DNA from: Patiria miniata
Lineage: Eukaryota > Echinodermata > Asteroidea > Valvatida > Asterinidae
Direction: 5' to 3'
Length of the DNA: 64,000 bases
Assembly (NCBI RefSeq): GCF_015706575.1
Contig: NW_024037051.1
Location: 806,001 to 870,000 of the forward strand
The notes beneath the pieces were generated by a model. That model worked only from the letters and a program-made list of their open reading frames with translations. It was not told the DNA's origin and made no database searches. Positions 53,400-64,000 of the stretch are shown here, in pieces; the stretch's first letter is position 1; each line of letters begins with the position of its first letter. A program made the position numbers and the translations under genes.

Positions 53400-56300
53400 C
53401 AAGTACTGGGTTTCAAGACCTGTCCTTTTGCCAGCTTGTTGGCCTGATCACAAGCTTCCGAACAAGGTATAGTTTGTGCAGAACTTCCCAGGTTAAGGTA
53501 CCGTTAGACCGCGATATACGAAGTTCGTGTCGCGGGCGCTTGCAGGCATGGCTGTTAGACTGACTGCACATAGGGTACTACTGGCATTGATGCGCTATAT
53601 CTTAATTTTCTCCGCAAGTACTGGGTTTCAAGACCTGTCCTTTTGCCAGCTTGTTGGCCTGATCACAAGCTTCCGAACAAGGTATAGTTTGTGCAGAACT
53701 TCCCAGGTTAAGGTACCGTTAGGCCGCGATATACGAAGTTCGTGTCGCGGGCGCTTGCAGGCATGGCTGTTAGACTGACTGCACATAGGGTACTACTGGC
53801 ATTGATTATGCGCTATCTTGAATTTTCTCCGCAAGTACTGGGTTTCAAGACCTGTCCTTTTGCCAGCTTGTTGGCCTGATCACAAGCTTCCGAACAAGGT
53901 ATAGTTTGTGCAGAACTTCCCAGGTTAAGGTACCGTTAGGCCGCGATATACGAAGTTCGTGTCGCGGGCGCTTGCAGGCATGGCTGTTAGACTGACTGCA
54001 CATAGGGGTTCTACTGGCATTGATGCGCTATATCTTGAATTTTCTCCGCAAGTACTGGTTTTCAAGACCTGTCCTTTTGCCAGCTTGTTGGCCTGATCAC
54101 AAGCTTCCGAACAAGGTATAGTTTGTGCAGAACTTCCCAGGTTAAGGTACCGTTAGGCCGCGATATACGAAGTTCGTGTCGCGGGCGCTTGCAGGCATGG
54201 CTGTTAGACTGACTGCACATAGGGGTTCTACTGGCATTGATGCGCTATATCTTAAATTTTCTCCGCAAGTACTGGGTTTCAAGACCTGTCCTTTTGCCAG
54301 CTTGTTGGCCTGATCACAAGCTTCCGAACAAGGTATAGTTTGTGCAGAACTTCCCAGGTTAAGGTACCGTTAGGCCGCGATATACGAAGTTCGTGTCGCG
54401 GGCGCTTGCAGGCATGGCTGTTAGACTGACTGCACATAGGGGTACTGTGGTTGATGATGCGCTATATCTTGAATTTTCTCCGCAAGTACTGGGTTTCAAG
54501 ACCTGTCCTTTTGCCAGCTTGTTGGCCTGATCACAAGCTTCCGAACAAGGTATAGTTTGTGCAGAACTTCCCAGGTTAAGGTACCGTTAGACCGCGATAT
54601 ACGAAGTTCGTGTCGCGGGCGCTTGCAGGCATGGCTGTTAGACTGACTGCACATAGGGGTACTACTGGCATTGATGCGCTATATCTTAAATTTTCTCCGC
54701 AAGTACTGGGTTTCAAGACCTGTCCTTTTGCCAGCTTGTTGGCCTGATCACAAGCTTCCGAACAAGGTATAGTTTGTGCAGAACTTCCCAGGTTAAGGTA
54801 CCGTTAGGCCGCGATATACGAAGTTCGTGTCGCGGGCGCTTGCAGGCATGGCTGTTAGACTGACTGCACATAGGGGTTACTACTGGCATTGATGCGCTAT
54901 ATCTTGAATTTTCTCCGCAAGTACTGGTTTCAAGACCTGTCCTTTTGCCAGCTTGTTGGCCTGATCACAAGCTTCCGAACAAGGTATAGTTTGTGCAGAA
55001 CTTCCCAGGTTAAGGTACCGTTAGACCGCGATATACGAAGTTCGTGTCGCGGGCGCTTGCAGGCATGGCTGTTAGACTGACTGCACATAGGGGTACTACT
55101 GGCATTGATGCGCTATATCTTATTTTCTCCGCAAGTACTGGGTTTCAAGACCTGTCCTTTTGCCAGCTTGTTGGCCTGATCACAAGCTTCCGAACAAGGT
55201 ATAGTTTGTGCAGAACTTCCCAGGTTAAGGTACCGTTAGACCGCGATATACGAAGTTCGTGTCGCGGGCGCTTGCAGGCATGGCTGTTAGACTGACTGCA
55301 CATAGGGGTACTACTGGCATTGATGCGCTATATCTTAAATTTTCTCCGCAAGTACTGGGTTTCAAGACCTGTCCTTTTGCCAGCTTGTTGGCCTGATCAC
55401 AAGCTTCCGAACAAGGTATAGTTTGTGCAGAACTTCCCAGGTTAAGGTACCGTTAGGCCGCGATATACGAAGTTCGTGTCGCGGGCGCTTGCAGGCATGG
55501 CTGTTAGACTGACTGCACATAGGGGTACTACTGGCATTGATGCGCTATATCTTAAATTTTCTCCGCAAGTACTGGTTTCAAGACCTGTCCTTTTGCCAGC
55601 TTGTTGGCCTGATCACAAGCTTCCGAACAAGGTATAGTTTGTGCAGAACTTCCCAGGTTAAGGTACCGTTAGGCCGCGATATACGAAGTTCGTGTCGCGG
55701 GCGCTTGCAGGCATGGCTGTTAGACTGACTGCACATAGGGGTACTACTGGCATTGATGCGCTATATCTTAATTTTCTCCGCAAGTACTGGGTTTCAAGAC
55801 CTGTCCTTTTGCCAGCTTGTTGGCCTGATCACAAGCTTCCGAACAAGGTATAGTTTGTGCAGAACTTCCCAGGTTAAGGTACCGTTAGGCCGCGATATAC
55901 GAAGTTCGTGTCGCGGGCGCTTGCAGGCATGGCTGTTAGACTGACTGCACATAGGGGTACTACTGGCATTGATGCGCTATATCTTAATTTTCTCCGCAAG
56001 TACTGGGTTTCAAGACCTGTCCTTTTGCCAGCTTGTTGGCCTGATCACAAGCTTCCGAACAAGGTATAGTTTGTGCAGAACTTCCCAGGTTAAGGTACCG
56101 TTAGGCCGCGATATACGAAGTTCGTGTCGCGGGCGCTTGCAGGCATGGCTGTTAGACTGACTGCACATAGGGGTACTACTGGCATTGATGCGCTATATCT
56201 TAAATTTTCTCCGCAAGTACTGGGTTTCAAGACCTGTCCTTTTGCCAGCTTGTTGGCCTGATCACAAGCTTCCGAACAAGGTATAGTTTGTGCAGAACTT

Positions 56301-59300
56301 CCCAGGTTAAGGTACCGTTAGACCGCGATATACGAAGTTCGTGTCGCGGGCGCTTGCAGGCATGGCTGTTAGACTGACTGCACATAGGGGTACTACTGGC
56401 ATTGATGCGCTATATCTTGAATTTTCTCCGCAAGTACTGGGTTTCAAGACCTGTCCTTTTGCCAGCTTGTTGGCCTGATCACAAGCTTCCGAACAAGGTA
56501 TAGTTTGTGCAGAACTTCCCAGGTTAAGGTACCGTTAGGCCGCGATATACGAAGTTCGTGTCGCGGGCGCTTGCAGGCATGGCTGTTAGACTGACTGCAC
56601 ATAGGGGTACTACTGGCATTGATGCGCTATATCTTAATTTTCTCCGCAAGTACTGGGTTTCAAGACTGTCCTTTTGCCAGCTTGTTGGCCTGATCACAAG
56701 CTTCCGAACAAGGTATAGTTTGTGCAGAACTTCCCAGGTTAAGGTACCGTTAGGCCGCGATATACGAAGTTCGTGTCGCGGGCGCTTGCAGGCATGGCTG
56801 TTAGACTGACTGCACATAGGGGTACTATGGCTGCATTGATGCGCTATATCTTAAATTTTCTCCGCAAGTACTGGGTTTCAAGACCTGTCCTTTTGCCAGC
56901 TTGTTGGCCTGATCACAAGCTTCCGAACAAGGTATAGTTTTGTGCAGAACTTCCCAGGTTAAGGTACCGTTAGGCCGCGATATACGAAGTTCGTGTCGCG
57001 GGCGCTTGCAGGCATGGCTGTTAGACTGACTGCACATAGGGGTTCTACTGGCATTGATGCGCTATATCTTGAATTTTCTCCGCAAGTACTGGGTTTCAAG
57101 ACCTGTCCTTTTGCCAGCTTGTTGGCCTGATCACAAGCTTCCGAACAAGGTATAGTTTGTGCAGAACTTCCCAGGTTAAGGTACCGTTAGACCGCGATAT
57201 ACGAAGTTCGTGTCGCGGGCGCTTGCAGGCATGGCTGTTAGACTGACTGCACATAGGGGTTCTACTGGCATTGATGCGCTATATCTTGAATTTTCTCCGC
57301 AAGTACTGGGTTTCAAGACCTGTCCTTTTGCCAGCTTGTTGGCCTGATCACAAGCTTCCGAACAAGGTATAGTTTGTGCAGAACTTCCCAGGTTAAGGTA
57401 CCGTTAGACCGCGATATACGAAGTTCGTGTCGCGGGCGCTTGCAGGCATGGCTGTTAGACTGACTGCACATAGGGGTTCTACTGGCATTGATGCGCTATA
57501 TCTTAAATTTTCTCCGCAAGTACTGGGTTTCAAGACCTGTCCTTTTGCCAGCTTGTTGGCCTGATCACAAGCTTCCGAACAAGGTATAGTTTGTGCAGAA
57601 CTTCCCAGGTTAAGGTACCGTTAGACCGCGATATACGAAGTTCGTGTCGCGGGCGCTTGCAGGCATGGCTGTTAGACTGACTGCACATAGGGTTCTACTG
57701 GCATTGATGCGCTATATCTTAAATTTTCTCCGCAAGTACTGGGTTTCAAGACCTGTCCTTTTGCCAGCTTGTTGGCCTGATCACAAGCTTCCGAACAAGG
57801 TATAGTTTGTGCAGAACTTCCCAGGTTAAGGTACCGTTAGGCCGCGATATACGAAGTTCGTGTCGCGGGCGCTTGCAGGCATGGCTGTTAGACTGACTGC
57901 ACATAGGGTTTCTACTGGCATTGATGCGCTATATCTTGAATTTTCTCCGCAAGTACTGGTTTCAAGACCTGTCCTTTTGCCAGCTTGTTGGCCTGATCAC
58001 AAGCTTCCGAACAAGGTATAGTTTGTGCAGAACTTCCCAGGTTAAGGTACCGTTAGACCGCGATATACGAAGTTCGTGTCGCGGGCGCTTGCAGGCATGG
58101 CTGTTAGACTGACTGCACATAGGGGTTCTACTGGCATTGATGCGCTATATCTTAAATTTTCTCCGCAAGTACTGGGTTTCAAGACCTGTCCTTTTGCCAG
58201 CTTGTTGGCCTGATCACAAGCTTCCGAACAAGGTATAGTTTGTGCAGAACTTCCCAGGTTAAGGTACCGTTAGGCCGCGATATACGAAGTTCGTGTCGCG
58301 GGCGCTTGCAGGCATGGCTGTTAGACTGACTGCACATAGGGGTACTACTGGCATTGATGCGCTATATCTTGAATTTTCTCCGCAAGTACTGGGTTTCAAG
58401 ACCTGTCCTTTTGCCAGCTTGTTGGCCTGATCACAAGCTTCCGAACAAGGTATAGTTTGTGCAGAACTTCCCAGGTTAAGGTACCGTTAGGCCGCGATAT
58501 ACGAAGTTCGTGTCGCGGCGCGCTTGCAGGCATGGCTGTTAGACTGACTGCACATAGGGGTACTACTGGCATTGATGCGCTATATCTTGAATTTTCTCCG
58601 CAAGTACTGGGTTTCAAGACCTGTCCTTTTGCCAGCTTGTTGGCCTGATCACAAGCTTCCGAACAAGGTATAGTTTGTGCAGAACTTCCCAGGTTAAGGT
58701 ACCGTTAGGCCGCGATATACGAAGTTCGTGTCGCGGGCGCTTGCAGGCATGGCTGTTAGACTGACTGCACATAGGGGTACTACTGGCATTGATGCGCTAT
58801 ATCTTAATTTTTCTCCGCAAGTACTGGGTTTCAAGACCTGTCCTTTTGCCAGCTTGTTGGCCTGATCACAAGCTTCCGAACAAGGTATAGTTTGTGCAGA
58901 ACTTCCCAGGTTAAGGTACCGTTAGACCGCGCGATATACGAAGTTCGTGTCGCGGGCGCTTGCAGGCATGGCTGTTAGACTGACTGCACATAGGGGTACT
59001 ACTGGCATTGATGCGCTATATCTTAAATTTTCTCCGCAAGTACTGGGTTTCAAGACCTGTCCTTTTGCCAGCTTGTTGGCCTGATCACAAGCTTCCGAAC
59101 AAGGTATAGTTTGTGCAGAACTTCCCAGGTTAAGGTACCGTTAGGCCGCGATATACGAAGTTCGTGTCGCGGGCGCTTGCAGGCATGGCTGTTAGACTGA
59201 CTGCACATAGGGGTACTACTGGCATTGATGCGCTATATCTTGAATTTTCTCCGCAAGTACTGGGTTTCAAGACCTGTCCTTTTGCCAGCTTGTTGGCCTG

Positions 59301-62300
59301 ATCACAAGCTTCCGAACAAGGTATAGTTTGTGCAGAACTTCCCAGGTTAAGGTACCGTTAGGCCGCGATATACGAAGTTCGTGTCGCGGGCGCTTGCAGG
59401 CATGGCTGTTAGACTGACTGCACATAGGGGTTCTACTGGCATTGATGCGCTATATCTTAAATTTTCTCCGCAAGTACTGGGTTTCAAGACCTGTCCTTTT
59501 GCCAGCTTGTTGGCCTGATCACAAGCTTCCGAACAAGGTATAGTTTGTGCAGAACTTCCCAGGTTAAGGTACCGTTAGACCGCGATATACGAAGTTCGTG
59601 TCGCGGGCGCTTGCAGGCATGGCTGTTAGACTGACTGCACATAGGGGTACTACTGGCATTGATGCGCTATATCTTGAATTTTCTCCGCAAGTACTGGGTT
59701 TCAAGACCTGTCCTTTTGCCAGCTTGTTGGCCTGATCACAAGCTTCCGAACAAGGTATAGTTTGTGCAGAACTTCCCAGGTTAAGGTACCGTTAGGCCGC
59801 GATATACGAAGTTCGTGTCGCGGGCGCTTGCAGGCATGGCTGTTAGACTGACTGCACATAGGGGTACTACTGGCATTGATGCGCTATATCTTAAATTTTC
59901 TCCGCAAGTACTGGGTTTCAAGACCTGTCCTTTTGCCAGCTTGTTGGCCTGATCACAAGCTTCCGAACAAGGTATAGTTTGTGCAGAACTTCCCAGGTTA
60001 AGGTACCGTTAGGCCGCGATATACGAAGTTCGTGTCGCGGGCGCTTGCAGGCATGGCTGTTAGACTGACTGCACATAGGGGTTCTACTGGCATTGATGCG
60101 CTATATCTTAAATTTTCTCCGCAAGTACTGGGTTTCAAGACCTGTCCTTTTGCCAGCTTGTTGGCCTGATCACAAGCTTCCGAACAAGGTATAGTTTGTG
60201 CAGAACTTCCCAGGTTAAGGTACCGTTAGACCGCGATATACGAAGTTCGTGTCGCGGGCGCTTGCAGGCATGGCTGTTAGACTGACTGCACATAGGGGTA
60301 CTACTGGCATTGATGCGCTATATCTTAAATTTTCTCCGCAAGTACTGGGTTTCAAGACCTGTCCTTTTGCCAGCTTGTTGGCCTGATCACAAGCTTCCGA
60401 ACAAGGTATAGTTTGTGCAGAACTTCCCAGGTTAAGGTACCGTTAGGCCGCGATATACGAAGTTCGTGTCGCGGGCGCTTGCAGGCATGGCTGTTAGACT
60501 GACTGCACATAGGGGTACTACTGGCATTGATGCGCTATATCTTGAATTTTCTCCGCAAGTACTGGGTTTCAAGACCTGTCCTTTTGCCAGCTTGTTGGCC
60601 TGATCACAAGCTTCCGAACAAGGTATAGTTTGTGCAGAACTTCCCAGGTTAAGGTACCGTTAGGCCGCGATATACGAAGTTCGTGTCGCGGGCGCTTGCA
60701 GGCATGGCTGTTAGACTGACTGCACATAGGGGTACTACTGGCATTGATGCGCTATATCTTGAATTTTCTCCGCAAGTACTGGGTTTCAAGACCTGTCCTT
60801 TTGCCAGCTTGTTGGCCTGATCACAAGCTTCCGAACAAGGTATAGTTTGTGCAGAACTTCCCAGGTTAAGGTACCGTTAGGCCGCGATATACGAAGTTCG
60901 TGTCGCGGGCGCTTGCAGGCATGGCTGTTAGACTGACTGCACATAGGGGTACTACTGGCATTGATGCGCTATATCTTGAATTTTCTCCGCAAGTACTGGG
61001 TTTCAAGACCTGTCCTTTTGCCAGCTTGTTGGCCTGATCACAAGCTTCCGAACAAGGTATAGTTTGTGCAGAACTTCCCAGGTTAAGGTACCGTTAGACC
61101 GCGATATACGAAGTTCGTGTCGCGGCGCTTGCAGGCATGGCTGTTAGACTGACTGCACATAGGGGTACTACTGGCATTGATGCGCTATATCTTGAATTTT
61201 CTCCGCAAGTACTGGGTTTCAAGACCTGTCCTTTTGCCAGCTTGTTGGCCTGATCACAAGCTTCCGAACAAGGTATAGTTTGTGCAGAACTTCCCAGGTT
61301 AAGGTACCGTTAGGCCGCGATATACGAAGTTCGTGTCGCGGGCGCTTGCAGGCATGGCTGTTAGACTGACTGCACATAGGGGTACTACTGGCATTGATGC
61401 GCTATATCTTAAATTTTCTCCGCAAGTACTGGGTTTCAAGACCTGTCCTTTTGCCAGCTTGTTGGCCTGATCACAAGCTTCCGAACAAGGTATAGTTTGT
61501 GCAGAACTTCCCAGGTTAAGGTACCGTTAGACCGCGATATACGAAGTTCGTGTCGCGGGCGCTTGCAGGCATGGCTGTTAGACTGACTGCACATAGGGGT
61601 TCTACTGGCATTGATGCGCTATATCTTAAATTTTCTCCGCAAGTACTGGTTTCAAGACCTGTCCTTTTGCCAGCTTGTTGGCCTGATCACAAGCTTCCGA
61701 ACAAGGTATAGTTTGTGCAGAACTTCCCAGGTTAAGGTACCGTTAGGCCGCGATATACGAAGTTCGTGTCGCGGGCGCTTGCAGGCATGGCTGTTAGACT
61801 GACTGCACATAGGGGTACTACTGGCATTGATGCGCTATATCTTAAATTTTCTCCGCAAGTACTGGGTTTCAAGACCTGTCCTTTTGCCAGCTTGTTGGCC
61901 TGATCACAAGCTTCCGAACAAGGTATAGTTTGTGCAGAACTTCCAGGTTAAGGTACCGTTAGGCCGCGATATACGAAGTTCGTGTCGCGGGCGCTTGCAG
62001 GCATGGCTGTTAGACTGACTGCACATAGGGTTCTACTGGCATTGATGCGCTATATCTTAATTTTCTCCGCAAGTACTGGGTTTCAAGACCTGTCCTTTTG
62101 CCAGCTTGTTGGCCTGATCACAAGCTTCCGAACAAGGTATAGTTTGTGCAGAACTTCCCAGGTTAAGGTACCGTTAGGCCGCGATATACGAAGTTCGTGT
62201 CGCGGGCGCTTGCAGGCATGGCTGTTAGACTGACTGCACATAGGGGTTCTACTGGCATTGATGCGCTATATCTTGAATTTTCTCCGCAAGTACTGGGTTT

Positions 62301-64000
62301 CAAGACCTGTCCTTTTGCCAGCTTGTTGGCCTGATCACAAGCTTCCGAACAAGGTATAGTTTGTGCAGAACTTCCCAGGTTAAGGTACCGTTAGACCGCG
62401 ATATACGAAGTTCGTGTCGCGGGCGCTTGCAGGCATGGCTGTTAGACTGACTGCACATAGGGGTTCTACTGGCATTGATGCGCTATATCTTAAATTTTCT
62501 CCGCAAGTACTGGGTTTCAAGACCTGTCCTTTTGCCAGCTTGTTGGCCTGATCACAAGCTTCCGAACAAGGTATAGTTTGTGCAGAACTTCCCAGGTTAA
62601 GGTACCGTTAGGCCGCGATATACGAAGTTCGTGTCGCGGGCGCTTGCAGGCATGGCTGTTAGACTGACTGCACATAGGGGTTCTACTGGCATTGATGCGC
62701 TATATCTTAAATTTTCTCCGCAAGTACTGGGTTTCAAGACCTGTCCTTTTGCCAGCTTGTTGGCCTGATCACAAGCTTCCGAACAAGGTATAGTTTGTGC
62801 AGAACTTCCCAGGTTAAGGTACCGTTACCGCGATATACGAAGTTCGTGTCGCGGGCGCTTGCAGGCATGGCTGTTAGACTGACTGCACATAGGGGTACTA
62901 CTGGCATTGATGCGCTATATCTTGAATTTTCTCCGCAAGTACTGGGTTTCAAGACCTGTCCTTTTGCCAGCTTGTTGGCCTGATCACAAGCTTCCGAACA
63001 AGGTATAGTTTGTGCAGAACTTCCCAGGTTAAGGTACCGTTAGACCGCGATATACGAAGTTCGTGTCGCGGGCGCTTGCAGGCATGGCTGTTAGACTGAC
63101 TGCACATAGGGGTTCTACTACTGGCATTGATGCGCTATATCTTGAATTTTCTCCGCAAGTACTGGTTTTCAAGACCTGTCCTTTTGCCAGCTTGTTGGCC
63201 TGATCACAAGCTTCCGAACAAGGTATAGTTTGTGCAGAACTTCCCAGGTTAAGGTACCGTTAGGCCGCGATATACGAAGTTCGTGTCGCGGGCGCTTGCA
63301 GGCATGGCTGTTAGACTGACTGCACATAGGGGTACTACTGGCATTGATGCGCTATATCTTAAATTTTCTCCGCAAGTACTGGTTTCAAGACCTGTCCTTT
63401 TGCCAGCTTGTTGGCCTGATCACAAGCTTCCGAACAAGGTATAGTTTGTGCAGAACTTCCCAGGTTAAGGTACCGTTAGGCCGCGATATACGAAGTTCGT
63501 GTCGCGGGCGCTTGCAGGCATGGCTGTTAGACTGACTGCACATAGGGGTACTACTGGCATTGATGCGCTATATCTTGAATTTTCTCCGCAAGTACTGGGT
63601 TTCAAGACCTGTCCTTTTGCCAGCTTGTTGGCCTGATCACAAGCTTCCGAACAAGGTATAGTTTGTGCAGAACTTCCCAGGTTAAGGTACCGTTAGCCGC
63701 GATATACGAAGTTCGTGTCGCGGGCGCTTGCAGGCATGGCTGTTAGACTGACTGCACATAGGGGTACTATACTGGCATTGATGCGCTATATCTTAAATTT
63801 TCTCCGCAAGTACTGGTTTCAAGACCTGTCCTTTTGCCAGCTTGTTGGCCTGATCACAAGCTTCCGAACAAGGTATAGTTTGTGCAGAACTTCCCAGGTT
63901 AAGGTACCGTTAGGCCGCGATATACGAAGTTCGTGTCGCGGGCGCTTGCAGGCATGGCTGTTAGACTGACTGCACATAGGGGTCTACTGGCATTGATGCG
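53400..64000 (+). repeat. Heterogeneous distal zone of the right arm
   Basis: TTAGACCG reappears at about 53504 after roughly 31.6 kb of absence, and TACTGGTTTTC at about 54055 and 63166. Irregular monomers cluster at the start: CTTGATTTTTC near 53386, CATTGATTATGCGCTATC near 53800, TACTGTGGTTGATGATGC near 54444 and TACTATGGCTGCATTG near 56823. Others are GCGGCGCGCTTGC near 58515, ACCGCGCGATATACG near 58926, TTACCGCGATAT near 62826 and a TAC-insertion monomer at 63111-63330. No gene is seen. Confidence 0.85.
63111..63330 (+). repeat. Variant monomer with TAC insertion (220 bp)
   Basis: Shares GGTTCTACTACTGG and TACTGGTTTTC with the monomer at 19316-19536. In both places the next monomer has TACTGGTTTC with TTAGGCCG, and the one after that has TTAGCCG. 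This suggests a block copied between the two flanks of the core. Confidence 0.8.

Larger units (their letters stand above)
21900..53400 (+). repeat. Homogenised core of the right arm (~145 monomers)
   Basis: By eye, TTAGACCG, TTAGCCG and TACTGGTTTTC are all absent here, although they are common on both sides. The third variable site is uniformly TTAGGCCG. Remaining variation is mainly the G/A site CTTGAATTTT versus CTTAAATTTT, the 1-bp shorter CTTAATTTT and scattered GGTTCTACTGG. Uniformity increases after about 28.9 kb. This indicates recent local amplification or gene-conversion-like homogenisation. No gene or inserted element is seen. Confidence 0.8.
10248..64000 (+). repeat. 217-bp satellite array, right arm (plus orientation)
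   Basis: About 248 head-to-tail copies of one 217-bp monomer with no interruption by any gene, transposon or unrelated sequence that I can see. Most variation is confined to four places: CTTGAATTTT / CTTAAATTTT / CTTAATTTT, GGTACTACTGG / GGTTCTACTGG, TTAGGCCG / TTAGACCG / TTAGCCG, and TACTGGGTTTC / TACTGGTTTC / TACTGGTTTTC. Marked monomers are spaced at n x 217 minus the number of 1-bp deletions between them, for example 49469 to 50553 (1084 bp) and 50553 to 51854 (1301 bp). The sequence ends inside a monomer. The family is not one I recognise. Confidence 0.98.

Noticed and set aside
28900-53400. Fixed higher-order period in the core
   Set aside because: I wrote out the order of CTTGAA, CTTAAA and CTTAA monomers over this range and compared segments such as 29.5-32 kb, 41-43 kb and 49.5-53 kb. 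Some spacings of five or six monomers recur, but the intervening order differs, so no higher-order unit is supported by eye.
10248-64000. CRISPR array
   Set aside because: Repeats are 217 bp with no unique spacers and are contiguous, which does not fit a repeat-spacer structure.

Overview
The window is one tandem satellite DNA array with no gene in it. Every sequenced base from 1 to 64000 belongs to a ~217-bp monomer repeated head to tail. I estimate about 45 copies in 1-9747 and about 248 in 10248-64000. The window starts and ends inside a monomer, so the array runs past both edges. Long, highly homogenised 217-bp arrays of this kind are typical of eukaryotic centromeric, pericentromeric or subtelomeric heterochromatin. 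I do not recognise the monomer and cannot name the species. By hand count the consensus is about 50% G+C with 11 CpG sites per 217 bp (observed/expected roughly 0.8), so CpG is not strongly depleted.

Layout. 1-9747: monomers in minus orientation, the most divergent part, with nested multi-monomer duplications. 9748-10247: exactly 500 N, an assembly gap. 10248-64000: monomers in plus orientation. The plus arm has three zones. 10248 to ~21.9 kb is heterogeneous. ~21.9 to ~53.4 kb is homogenised, including 38 consecutive monomers at 31233-39478 that together span exactly 38 x 217 bp. ~53.4 to 64 kb is heterogeneous again and shares rare variants with the first zone and the left arm. The orientation switch coincides with the gap, so it may be a true inversion or a mis-oriented contig.

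No protein-coding gene, RNA gene, transposon or CRISPR array is supported. The short open frames that recur along the array are by-products of the repeat: the period is not a multiple of three, and frames of about 63 residues or more mostly appear where a monomer carries an indel. Structures worth noting inside each monomer are two inverted repeats (a 7-bp stem with a 10-nt loop, and an interrupted dyad with 5-bp inner and 6-bp outer arms) and single HindIII, KpnI, BclI and ScaI sites. The main interest is evolutionary and technical: a sharp-edged homogenised core, higher-order duplications at the array flank, and a possible assembly artefact at the gap.
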